A program made the position numbers and the translations under genes. Shown here piece by piece: positions 50,923-59,524 of a DNA stretch of 64,000 nt. The notes under the pieces were generated by a model. It was not told the origin of the DNA, searched no databases, and worked only from the letters and a program-made list of their open reading frames with translations. Numbering within the stretch: the first letter of the stretch is position 1; every line of letters starts with the position of its first letter. Source of the DNA: an uncultured Clostridia bacterium (GTDB lineage Bacteria; Bacillota; Clostridia; Oscillospirales; Ruminococcaceae); the NCBI GenBank assembly GCA_947631575.1, contig CANRLW010000002.1:1-64000 (forward strand). Direction: 5' to 3'.

Positions 50923-53727
50923 ATGGCAAAAAAGAATTATGACATCGACAATATTCTGAAAGAAGTTGACAATCTGCGGCTTGACGAGTCTGACGAAAAT
51001 TCGGACAAAGACAAAAAAAGCCTTGCGGGATCACAGAAGAAATCGGGAAGTAAGGCTGATAAAAAGCCGGATTTCAGCGTTACGCAGGTTATAGATCAAT
51101 ATTCCGACAAGAAAAAAGGCGCTGCCGCAAAGCAGTTATCGGATAGCTCTAAAGAAATAACCGAGGAAGAGGAAAGCGAAAAAAGAAAACGCCTTTTTGA
51201 CGACGATCCGCGCGGAAAGAAAAAAACCGATGATAAGATGTTTCTGAACGGCGACAGCAAAAAGACTTCAGGCAAAGAATTAAAACAAGTGTCAGAAAGC
51301 GATGAATTTGTTTTCCATACAAAAGAAGAACTCGCTACTGACGAAATGAAAAAACGCAAGCAGCAGCGTATTGACGAAATAAACGAGGCACTTCTGAAGG
51401 CTGACATTGAGGCACAAAGCGACGATGAGATGCTGGATCTTATGAACCCTGCCGAAAAGCGCGAAAAAGTTGCGGATATGCTGAGAGCGGGCGACGGAAA
51501 AAATGAAAAGAGCGACAAGAGCGATAAAAGTGACAAAGCTGACACTCTTGCAATCTCCGAAAAAGACCTCAAAAACGTTGCAAAAGAAGAATATGTGATC
51601 GAATATAAGCCGCATGTAAAAGGAACCGATACTCCCGACGAGATACTGGGCGCATCGGCAAAACAGCAGCCGAGCCGCGGAGAAATGCACATAGGCGAAT
51701 CCATAACCGATGCGCTTGACAAAAAGATAGCTGTTGAAATCGAACAGGAGCAGGCGAACGCCGATGCCGGTGATGAAGAAGATATTTCGGAAGACAGCGA
51801 AGATGTAGAAAACATGCGCGAGGCAAATGAACTTGCACAAAAGCGCAAACGCAGGATAGCAAACTTTATCCTCGAAGATCCAGGCGAGGAAGAGGACGAA
51901 TTTAAACCAACAAATGATGTTCACGAAGAAAGCGAAGAGGAAGAGGACGATGAACCCATTGACCTCGATGATGAAAACGTTATACGCGAACGTCTGAACC
52001 GTTCGTCAAAGGGGCTGTTCTGGCGGCTCATCATAACGGGCATTCTGTTTGTTGTGACACTTTTCATAGGTATAGTAAATACTGCTAACGTTCAGGACCT
52101 CGGAGTGCTTGGAGGCGTTATAAGTCTGCGTTCGGCGACCGAAAACTATCTTTATTGTATGCTGACGATCGGCGTTTTGTCGTTCGGCTCGTGTTCTTCG
52201 GTCATTGCAAACGGATTTTCAAAGCTCTTTAAAAAGCGTCCCGACGGCGATACATTGTGCGCGGTAGCGCATACGGCGGCGATCGTCGCAATGATACCTT
52301 ATCTTTTCAGGATAGATTATACTCAGCTTTCAAGATCTCATGTTTATCTTGTAGTATCGCTTGCTTTGCTCTGCTTTAACACGCTTTCAAAGCTGATAAC
52401 GGTAAAGACAGCGCAGAAGAATTTTGAAATTGTTTCTGCTGACGGAGCGAAGTATTTCGCGGACTTCTGTGAAAAAGGCAGCGCCGAACAACTCGCAAAA
52501 GGCGCAGTTCCGGGCGTTCCGATAACTGCGGCTGTAAGAAAGACCGAAATGCTGAAGGATTTCATTGTTTCAACATACTGCGAGGACGCCTCGGACAAGA
52601 TCGCGGGAAAAGCGTCTATAGTTACCGTTGCGGCGGCTGTAATTGCGGCTGTGATAGCGTTTTTCACAAACGGAGATATAGACTGGGAGAACAACCTCTC
52701 ATGGAGCTTTACGGTGCTTTCGGCGGTATGCTGCCTGGGAGCGTCGCTGTCATGCTCGATGACTGTTACAGTTCCGCTTTTGCTAGCGTCGATAAAGGGG
52801 ACAAAGGATAAGTTCGCCATACTCGGCTATAATGCCGTAGAAAATTACAGCGAAACAAACTCGGTACTTGTAGAGGCGTCCGACCTCTTCCCTCCCGCAA
52901 GCGTAGTAATAAACAACATATGCGGCTATGACAAGCCCTCCGCACGCGGCGAAGGAAAAGTAAATATAGACGAGGCAATTATTCTGGGAGCAAGTCTGGC
53001 TTATGCCTCGGGCAGCGTTCTTTCGGACGCGCTGTTCAATATGCTTGACTATAAGAAGGAGCTTTTAAAGCCCGTCAGCGGCACAGTCTATGAAAACAAC
53101 CTCGGAGTTATGGGCTGGATAGACAGAAGAAGAGTCCTTCTCGGAACGCGCGAACATATGATAGCTCACGAAATTTCTGTTCCGAGCATAAAGAAAGAGT
53201 CAGCCGCAAACACCAAAAATGACAATGTAATCTATCTTGCCGTCGGAGGAGAAGTCTGCCTGCTCTTCTTCGTTTCGGTAAAAGCCGACCAAGGCATACA
53301 GGAAAAGGTAAACAAGCTTTCGGAAGAAGGCGTTACGCTACTGGTAAAGTCGGTGGACGGAATGATAACCGCTAATTTTGTGGAAGGCATGTTTGGACTC
53401 TATGAGGGTTCAGTAAAGGTCATACCGTTTGACTGTCACGAAGTATTCAACAACTGCACGAAATTTGTATCAAGCGGAAGTGCGGCGCTTTCTGTTGATG
53501 GAACGTTCTCCTCTTTTGCCGAAGGGATCTCGGCGGCAAAAAGACTGCGCTCGAAAATTTCATTGGGCTCAATTATACAGATATTCACGGCGGGGCTCGG
53601 TATACTGCTTGCAGTAATATTTATGTTCGCAAAGAAATATGATATGTTCAACGGACTTTGGATATTGCTGTATGGAGTGATAAGTGCGGCGATAACGGTC
53701 GGTGTTCCGTTTATAAAGCGGTTATGA
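50923..53727 (+). CDS. Large membrane protein resembling an inactive P-type ATPase
   Basis: 934 residues. Residues 1-350 are charged and low complexity (Lys/Asp/Glu/Ser), probably disordered and cytoplasmic. From 360 on it has several helices and an arrangement like a heavy-metal P-type ATPase: a helix pair ending VTVPLLLASIKG, then a soluble part with GVMGWIDRRRVLLGTREHM (about 728), the nucleotide-domain motif, and KADQGIQEKVNKLSEEGV (about 790) as in the phosphorylation domain. But the DKTGT site is replaced by VLVEASDLFPPASV (about 650), and the GDGxND motif is absent. It cannot work as a normal pump. Own identity unknown; it is co-transcribed with rlmB and tadA. Confidence 0.6.
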   Translation: MAKKNYDIDNILKEVDNLRLDESDENSDKDKKSLAGSQKKSGSKADKKPDFSVTQVIDQYSDKKKGAAAKQLSDSSKEITEEEESEKRKRLFDDDPRGKKKTDDKMFLNGDSKKTSGKELKQVSESDEFVFHTKEELATDEMKKRKQQRIDEINEALLKADIEAQSDDEMLDLMNPAEKREKVADMLRAGDGKNEKSDKSDKSDKADTLAISEKDLKNVAKEEYVIEYKPHVKGTDTPDEILGASAKQQPSRGEMHIGESITDALDKKIAVEIEQEQANADAGDEEDISEDSEDVENMREANELAQKRKRRIANFILEDPGEEEDEFKPTNDVHEESEEEEDDEPIDLDDENVIRERLNRSSKGLFWRLIITGILFVVTLFIGIVNTANVQDLGVLGGVISLRSATENYLYCMLTIGVLSFGSCSSVIANGFSKLFKKRPDGDTLCAVAHTAAIVAMIPYLFRIDYTQLSRSHVYLVVSLALLCFNTLSKLITVKTAQKNFEIVSADGAKYFADFCEKGSAEQLAKGAVPGVPITAAVRKTEMLKDFIVSTYCEDASDKIAGKASIVTVAAAVIAAVIAFFTNGDIDWENNLSWSFTVLSAVCCLGASLSCSMTVTVPLLLASIKGTKDKFAILGYNAVENYSETNSVLVEASDLFPPASVVINNICGYDKPSARGEGKVNIDEAIILGASLAYASGSVLSDALFNMLDYKKELLKPVSGTVYENNLGVMGWIDRRRVLLGTREHMIAHEISVPSIKKESAANTKNDNVIYLAVGGEVCLLFFVSVKADQGIQEKVNKLSEEGVTLLVKSVDGMITANFVEGMFGLYEGSVKVIPFDCHEVFNNCTKFVSSGSAALSVDGTFSSFAEGISAAKRLRSKISLGSIIQIFTAGLGILLAVIFMFAKKYDMFNGLWILLYGVISAAITVGVPFIKRL

Positions 53728-54182
53728 TACTGACTGACGAGGAATATATGGAAAAGGCTCTTGCACTGGCAAAAAAGGCTTTTGAAATGGGAGAGATACC
53801 CGTAGGTGCAATAGTCGTAAACAAAGACGGAGAAATAATTGCCGAAGCCTATAACGAGCGCGAAACGCTTATTTCTCCCACGGCTCATGCGGAGATACTC
53901 GCAATTGAGCGCGCCGCCAAAGCGCTTAAAAGCAGAAGGCTTTCGGACTGTACTCTTTACGTTACGCTCGAACCATGTCCAATGTGCGCGGGGGCGGTAA
54001 TAAACGCCTGTATAAAGCGCCTTGTTTACGGGGCATTTGACGAAAAGAACGGCGCTTGTGTTTCGGTGGCTGCATTGTTTGACGAAAAATTTACACACAT
54101 TCCGCGTGTAAGGAGCAGAGTTCTCGAAGAAAAATGCGGGAAAATCCTATCGGATTTTTTCGGGAAATTGCGCGGGCAATAG
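53724..54182 (+). CDS. tadA: tRNA-specific adenosine deaminase
   Basis: 152 residues from the ATG at 53724, which overlaps the previous stop by four bases (ATGA); the track ORF starts inside the upstream gene. A later ATG at 53748 behind GAGGAATAT is an alternative. Zinc site and catalytic Glu are in PTAHAEILAI and TLEPCPMCAGAVI. It converts A34 to inosine in tRNA-Arg(ACG), allowing one tRNA to read several codons. Normal length. Cytoplasmic. Confidence 0.93.
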   Translation: MILTDEEYMEKALALAKKAFEMGEIPVGAIVVNKDGEIIAEAYNERETLISPTAHAEILAIERAAKALKSRRLSDCTLYVTLEPCPMCAGAVINACIKRLVYGAFDEKNGACVSVAALFDEKFTHIPRVRSRVLEEKCGKILSDFFGKLRGQ

Positions 54183-54250
54183 AAAACAGGTCATTCGGAA
54201 AGACGCATGTTTTTCCGATATTCTAAAATCAGATCGGGGAAAACATCAGA

Positions 54251-55699
54251 ATGGGAGAAAAGCCTAATTCACAGAACAGATACCGTACTCTCGCGGGAAA
54301 TATCATAATATTGGGCATTGGGCAGTTCAGTTCCAAGCTCCTTGTGTATGTAATGCTGAAGTTCTACACAAGTATGCTCGGAACGGCGGGCTATGGCGAT
54401 ATGACAAACCTCATAAACGCCGGTGCCCTGCTCATATCTGTTTTCTCGCTGTCTATTGCAGAAGGCGTATTGCGTTTCGGGCTTGAAAAAAACAACAACG
54501 GCGGTATGGTGTTTTCTATCGGGATTAATGTTGCGGTATGCGGGTGCGTTGTATTTGCCGCGTTTGTGCCGCTGGTAGGACTTATCCCGATGCTGAAAGG
54601 CTATGAGTGGATGCTGTTTCTCTACGTCCTGGCGGGCGCGGTCAAAGAAGTGTGCGGCATATATGTGAGAGCAAGGGTCTCCGTAAAGCTGTTTGCGGTA
54701 GACGGCATACTGACTACTGTTTCAATGATAGTATTCAACCTTGTTCTGCTCGGAATTTTCGGGCTAGGAATAAACGGTTATATCTGGTCGGTCGTTCTGA
54801 GCAATCTGTCTTCGGTCATTTTCCTGAACATAACGGCAAAGCTCTACAAGCGCTATAGACCTATAGGAAACGACAAAACGCTTTATGTCTCAATGCTCAG
54901 GTACAGCATACCGCTTATGCCGACGACGATAATGTGGTGGATCATAAATATGTCGGACGGATTTATGGTCACTTCTTTTATCGGGAGCGACGCAAACGGT
55001 ATTTACGGGTTTGCCTATAAATTTCCGAACCTTGCGGCAGTTGTAGTCGGGATATTTGCACAGGCGTGGCATATGTCCGCCATAACCGAAAGAAACTCGC
55101 GCACCGTTTCAAATTTCTACTCGAATATTTTCAGCATGATGCAGACGGTCGTTTTTATCGCCTGTGCGGGAATAATGCTGATATTAAGACCTGTCATTAT
55201 GCCGTTTTTCGGAACAGAGGATTTTGCTCCGGCGTATTTTTATGTTCCGACGCTGCTGGGCGCGGTAATTTTCCAGTGTTTCAACAACTTTCTCTCGAGC
55301 ATTTACGAGGCATCGAGAAAGACTACTCATGCGCTCATTTCTTCTGCGATCGGCGCGGGAGCTAATATAATTTTAAATCTCCTGCTCATTCCGGTTATGG
55401 GCATAATGGGAGCGGCTGTCGCAACATTTATGAGCTACCTTATCGTATTTATCTACAGGGTAATTGATACGAAAAAGCTGCTTTATATGACGATATACTG
55501 GCTGAAGGTCATTGTAAATATCCTGCTTTTGACAGGCATGGCGTGTTCGATAATGTTTTTAGAGTTTGGTCTGTTGCAGAATGTCATTAACGCAATTGTT
55601 TTCATTATTATAGTCGCACTGAACTTCAAGACCTGCATTCAAGCAGTCAAGTTGGTTTTAAACAAGAAAAAGGAAAAGAAAGATGAAACAGTTTCTTGA
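54251..55699 (+). CDS. Polysaccharide flippase (Wzx/PST-type, MOP superfamily)
   Basis: 482 residues with 12-14 hydrophobic helices and the family-typical start RTLAGNIIILGIGQFSSKLLVY. It probably flips lipid-linked oligosaccharides for surface polysaccharide or wall precursors. No glycosyltransferases or polymerase are nearby, so the cargo is unknown. The stop overlaps the rimM start by 17 bases, placing it in the ribosome-maturation transcript. Confidence 0.85.
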   Translation: MGEKPNSQNRYRTLAGNIIILGIGQFSSKLLVYVMLKFYTSMLGTAGYGDMTNLINAGALLISVFSLSIAEGVLRFGLEKNNNGGMVFSIGINVAVCGCVVFAAFVPLVGLIPMLKGYEWMLFLYVLAGAVKEVCGIYVRARVSVKLFAVDGILTTVSMIVFNLVLLGIFGLGINGYIWSVVLSNLSSVIFLNITAKLYKRYRPIGNDKTLYVSMLRYSIPLMPTTIMWWIINMSDGFMVTSFIGSDANGIYGFAYKFPNLAAVVVGIFAQAWHMSAITERNSRTVSNFYSNIFSMMQTVVFIACAGIMLILRPVIMPFFGTEDFAPAYFYVPTLLGAVIFQCFNNFLSSIYEASRKTTHALISSAIGAGANIILNLLLIPVMGIMGAAVATFMSYLIVFIYRVIDTKKLLYMTIYWLKVIVNILLLTGMACSIMFLEFGLLQNVINAIVFIIIVALNFKTCIQAVKLVLNKKKEKKDETVS

Positions 55700-56192
55700 A
55701 ATTGCAAAAATAGTTGCCGCTCACGGTATCCGCGGAGAAGTCAGGTGTCAGTATTACTGCGATTCTCCCGAAATTCTCTGCGAGTTTGAAACACTTTATC
55801 TGAACAAAGGAAAAGTTCCCGTAAAGATAACGCGCGCTTATGTTCATAAAAATGTAGTGATAATAAAGATCGAAGGCGTTGACACCATAGAAGAAACTCA
55901 AAAGTATATCGGGAAAATGCTTTATATGGACAGAAACGACGTGGAACTTCCCGAAGACGTTTATTTCATACAGGATATCATAGGGCTTACGGTGAAAAAC
56001 GCTGAAACGGGCGAGGTCTACGGGAAAATAACGGACGTTTATCAAAACGGTGCGACAGATGTTTATTCGATAAAGAAAGAAAACGGAAAGGAACTTATGT
56101 TTCCGTATATAGACGACGTTGTGAAAAAAATTGACATTGAGGCGGGAGAAATGCTGATAATTCCGCTTGAGGGGCTGTTTGATGAGGATTGA
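55683..56192 (+). CDS. rimM: Ribosome maturation factor RimM
   Basis: 169 residues. Begins FLEIAKIVAAHGIRGEVRC, the RimM N-terminal motif; the C-terminal PRC-barrel carries YFIQDIIGLTVKNAETGEVYGKI (quoted in part) and MFPYIDDVVKKID. It binds S19 and helps assemble the 30S head. The order rimM-trmD is widely conserved in bacteria. It overlaps both the flippase and trmD. Confidence 0.95.
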   Translation: MKQFLEIAKIVAAHGIRGEVRCQYYCDSPEILCEFETLYLNKGKVPVKITRAYVHKNVVIIKIEGVDTIEETQKYIGKMLYMDRNDVELPEDVYFIQDIIGLTVKNAETGEVYGKITDVYQNGATDVYSIKKENGKELMFPYIDDVVKKIDIEAGEMLIIPLEGLFDED

Positions 56193-57144
56193 TATAGCGA
56201 CGCTGTTTCCCGAAATGTGCGAAAGAGTGTTCGGCGAGAGCATTGTTGGGCGCGGCATTAAAAACGGGTATCTCGAAGTTTATGCACACAATATCAGGGA
56301 TTACACGAACGACAAGCACAAAAACGTTGACGACAAGCCCTTTGGCGGCGGCACGGGAATGGTCATGCAGGCTCAGCCCGTTTATGACTGCGTAAATGCA
56401 ATTGCGGCGCTGCACAAGACACCTCCCCGCGTTATTTATCTCTCGCCGCAGGGAAAGACGCTGACGCAGGCTAAAATATGCGAGCTTGCAAAGGAAAGCG
56501 GACTTATACTTCTTTGCGGGCACTATGAGGGAATAGACGAGAGGGTTATAGAAGAGCTGAATGCCGAGGAAATTTCGATAGGCGATTATGTGCTGACGGG
56601 CGGAGAATTGCCAGCGCTGGTGCTTACTGACGCAATTGCGCGGTTACAGCCGGGGGTACTTCCTAATGAGGACGCCTACAGCATAGAGAGCCACTATGAC
56701 GGACTTCTTGAATATCCCCAATATTCGCGGCCCGAAATATGGAACGAACGGAAAGTTCCCGAAATATTGCTTTCGGGAGATCATAAACAGGTCGTTGAAT
56801 GGCAAAGGAAAATGTCGCTTGAAAACACCAGAAAAAAGCGCCCCGATCTATACGAGGCGTATATAAAAAAAGCCTTTGAGAGTTTTATTTGCGATATGAA
56901 AGCTGCGTGTGACATTCCCGATGACATAACATTTTCAAGCGTTTCCCTGCCCGAAGAAATGTTAAAACAGGTAAAGCGCGGAAAACTCAGAGCGCTTGAG
57001 ATTGACAAGAAAAAGGGAGAATACGTTATACTGACGGACGAGCAGGGCTTGCCGAAATTTACGGTGATCATAACCGAAAAGCTTTTGAGCGGCGTAAAAT
57101 TCAGGCTCTTATATAAACCGAAAAAGGAAGAAACAAATGACTAA
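56182..57144 (+). CDS. trmD: tRNA (guanine-N1)-methyltransferase with C-terminal extension
   Basis: 320 residues from the ATG at 56182 (MRIDIATLFPEM), overlapping rimM by 11 bases. SPOUT-fold motifs: KPFGGGTGMVMQ, LLCGHYEGIDERV, ISIGDYVLTGGELPALVLTD and the C-terminal SRPEIWNERKVPEILLSGDH. It makes m1G37 next to the anticodon to keep the reading frame. The usual protein ends near residue 240; about 80 more residues here (from DMKAACDIPDDITFSSV on) look like a small basic alpha/beta domain of unknown purpose. Confidence 0.95.
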   Translation: MRIDIATLFPEMCERVFGESIVGRGIKNGYLEVYAHNIRDYTNDKHKNVDDKPFGGGTGMVMQAQPVYDCVNAIAALHKTPPRVIYLSPQGKTLTQAKICELAKESGLILLCGHYEGIDERVIEELNAEEISIGDYVLTGGELPALVLTDAIARLQPGVLPNEDAYSIESHYDGLLEYPQYSRPEIWNERKVPEILLSGDHKQVVEWQRKMSLENTRKKRPDLYEAYIKKAFESFICDMKAACDIPDDITFSSVSLPEEMLKQVKRGKLRALEIDKKKGEYVILTDEQGLPKFTVIITEKLLSGVKFRLLYKPKKEETND

Positions 57145-58039
57145 AAACGTTTTTATAGCAATAACAGGCAGACCGAACGCGGGAAAAAGTTCGCTTACAA
57201 ATCTGCTTGTGGGAGAAAAGATATCCATAGTGAGCGAAAAGCCGCAGACAACGCGAAACCGCATAAACGGCGTGCTTACAAAGGGCGACACGCAGTATGT
57301 GTTTATTGATACTCCGGGATTTTTAAAGCCGCGGACAAAGCTGGCTGAACATATGGTAAAATCAGTCAGGACAAGCGTTGATGATGTCGACGTTGCAATT
57401 CTTATGGCGGACGCTACTAAAAAACTTTCCGCAGTAGAACAGGAGCTCGCGCGGTCGTTTACTTCTCATAATACAAAGGTCATACTTCTTCTGAACAAGG
57501 TAGACCTTATAAAATCAAAAGAAGAACTTCTGCCGCTCCTCGACGAATACAGCAAGCTCTACAGCTTTGAGGAGATCATTCCGATAAGCGTTAAAAAGAG
57601 GATAAACACGGAGCTTATTATGCCCCTGCTCGAAAGATACGCTGTTGAAGGAGAACATTTCTTTCCCGACGACATCGCCACAGACCGCACGGAAAGATTT
57701 TTATGCAGCGAGCTTATACGCGAAAAGCTTTTATGGACAATGCAGCAGGAGATCCCCCACGGAACGGCTGTAGACATAGAGAGCTTTTCTTCACGCACAA
57801 ATAAAAACAACGCCGAAGTCATAGATATCGGCGCGGTAATAATATGCGAAAAACAATCCCACAAGGGAATGATAATCGGAAAAGGCGGAGAGCGTCTGAA
57901 ACAGATAGGTTCTCTCGCGAGAAAAGATATCGAAGAAATGCTGGACGCGAAAGTTAATCTTCAGATCTTTGTAAAAGTAAAGGAAAACTGGCGCGACAAC
58001 GAGCGCTTTATAACCGACAACAAGATAGCCGACGACTAG
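57137..58039 (+). CDS. era: GTPase Era
   Basis: 300 residues. G1 GRPNAGKSSLTN, G3 DTPGF, G4 NKVD; the effector segment is EKPQTTRNRINGVL. A C-terminal KH domain (GMIIGKGGERLKQIGSLARKDIE, quoted in part) binds the 3' end of 16S rRNA. Essential for 30S assembly. It overlaps the trmD end by eight bases. Its stop codon overlaps the stop of the convergent XRE gene through one CTAG palindrome. Confidence 0.97.
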   Translation: MTKNVFIAITGRPNAGKSSLTNLLVGEKISIVSEKPQTTRNRINGVLTKGDTQYVFIDTPGFLKPRTKLAEHMVKSVRTSVDDVDVAILMADATKKLSAVEQELARSFTSHNTKVILLLNKVDLIKSKEELLPLLDEYSKLYSFEEIIPISVKKRINTELIMPLLERYAVEGEHFFPDDIATDRTERFLCSELIREKLLWTMQQEIPHGTAVDIESFSSRTNKNNAEVIDIGAVIICEKQSHKGMIIGKGGERLKQIGSLARKDIEEMLDAKVNLQIFVKVKENWRDNERFITDNKIADD

Positions 58040-58698
58040 AGCTTTTTAAGCTCCTTTTCAACATTTGTAACGACAGAAAACAGCGCGGTGCTTTGCTTTG
58101 GATATTCGCGCTCTATGCGGGAGTTTGTTATTTTTTCATCGGCTGTTCCCTCTTTTTCGGCGGTCTTTGCCGCAACGTCCTCGAGGCTAAGCTCTGCAAG
58201 TGTTATACCCGAAAGGCTCTCACGCGGAACGGAAAACAAGTTTTCATCGTTTTCCCCGCCCGCGCTGTAGACCATTCTGAATGCGCGATAGACCGCCGTC
58301 AGCATATAGTTTCCGACCGACCTTGCGAGTTTTTGGTTATTGGTTTTTATAAGCAGCGAAAACACGACCTCAAGAGCGTTTGTAATAAGCTTTTTTCTGA
58401 GCATGATACCCGCCGAAGAAGTGTTTACAACGGCGTTTTCATTTACAGCACTTTCTTCAAGCTCGGTCTCTTTAACGACCGCGCCGTTTCGCGAATTGCT
58501 CCTTCCAAGCAGGTAATCTACCGAAACGTTATAAAAATCTGCCGCCTGTATCAGAAAATCAAGACCACATTCGCGCTTTCCGTTTTCATAATGCGACAAA
58601 AGCGCCTGGGCAACGCCCAATTGGTCTGCTGCCTCTTTTTGTCTTAATCCGCGTTCTTTTCTAAGCAGCTTTAAAATTCTCGGAAAATCTTTGTTCAT
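58036..58698 (-). CDS. XRE-family transcriptional regulator
   Basis: About 220 residues from the ATG at 58698 (MNKDFPRILKLLRKERGLRQ), eight bases after GGAGAG; the track start is nine codons earlier. An HTH_3 domain covers 5-60 (EAADQLGVAQALLSHYENGK is the recognition region). The C-terminal 150 residues are helical and unassigned, possibly a dimer or ligand-sensing part. It should bind DNA, probably its own promoter; targets are unknown. Monocistronic. Confidence 0.85.
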   Translation of the reverse strand: MNKDFPRILKLLRKERGLRQKEAADQLGVAQALLSHYENGKRECGLDFLIQAADFYNVSVDYLLGRSNSRNGAVVKETELEESAVNENAVVNTSSAGIMLRKKLITNALEVVFSLLIKTNNQKLARSVGNYMLTAVYRAFRMVYSAGGENDENLFSVPRESLSGITLAELSLEDVAAKTAEKEGTADEKITNSRIEREYPKQSTALFSVVTNVEKELKKL

Positions 58699-58844
58699 CT
58701 TTTTATCTCTCCAAATTCCCCACAAATATTCACAAAGTATATTATATTACATTTGACACCGGAAGTAAAGCGGCATATTTAACAAAATTTCGACATTTGC
58801 ATAGGATATAATTCCTAATCATACAATATATAGGAGTGTAGAAA

Positions 58845-59474
58845 ATGAGAAACTACTATCTGTACCTTATCCGTCACGGCATCACACAAGGAAATCTCGA
58901 CGGGAGATACATCGGTCAAACCGACCTTTCGCTATGTCCCGAAGGTAAAAAAATGATCGAAAATTTCTGTGCATGCGAGCTATATCCCGAAGTTGAAAAG
59001 GTATATTCCTCGCCGCTCGCAAGGTGTCTGGAAACTGCCGAGATAATTTACCCCGACCAGAAACTTATGATAATTGACGAGCTGTGTGAGATGAATTTCG
59101 GGAATTTTGAGGGAAAGACCTCCGAACAGCTTTCCGACCTGCGCGAATATAAAGACTGGCTCAAGGGAGGAGTGGATTCCGCGCCGCCGAATGGGGAGAA
59201 ATACAGCGATTTTATACTTCGCTGTATAAGCGGTCTTGACAGCGTTTTCAGCGACATGATGAAGAACGACCTGCAATATGGCGCGGTAGTTACTCATGCG
59301 GGAGTTATCACAAATCTTCTTTGCGGCTACGGACTACCGAAAGGACAGCCTGCGGACTATATGTGCGCGCCGGGAGAGGGCTTTGAAATATCGCTCACGC
59401 CGTTTTTATGGCAGAAAGGTCCTACGTTTGAGATAACGAATAAGCTGACATTGACGGGAAATATAAATCCGTAA
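58845..59474 (+). CDS. Histidine phosphatase family protein
   Basis: 209 residues. The phosphohistidine motif is YLIRHGITQGNLDGRYIGQTD, and the second His lies in AVVTHAGVITNLLCG; the acid Glu is in CEMNFGNFEGK. This branch covers phosphoglycerate-mutase-like phosphatases such as alpha-ribazole phosphatase (CobC), but no cobalamin genes are near, so the substrate is open. Ribosome site TATAGGAG. Cytoplasmic, monocistronic. Confidence 0.88.
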   Translation: MRNYYLYLIRHGITQGNLDGRYIGQTDLSLCPEGKKMIENFCACELYPEVEKVYSSPLARCLETAEIIYPDQKLMIIDELCEMNFGNFEGKTSEQLSDLREYKDWLKGGVDSAPPNGEKYSDFILRCISGLDSVFSDMMKNDLQYGAVVTHAGVITNLLCGYGLPKGQPADYMCAPGEGFEISLTPFLWQKGPTFEITNKLTLTGNINP

Positions 59475-59488
59475 AACTGCCGAGAAAG

Positions 59489-59524
59489 CCCCGTGTGCAT
59501 TTGCATACGGGGATTTTTGTTTTC
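59489..59524. terminator. Convergent terminator between the phosphatase and feoB
   Basis: CCCCGT-G-TGCA/TGCA-T-ACGGGG hairpin. The plus side has ATTTTTGTTTT; the minus side has a shorter T stretch. Confidence 0.75.

Noticed and set aside
51096-51924. 250- and 210-residue minus-strand ORFs opposite the acidic N-terminus of the pseudo-ATPase
   Set aside because: Runs of Ser/Phe mirror the Lys/Glu/Asp codons of the plus-strand frame; no ribosome sites.
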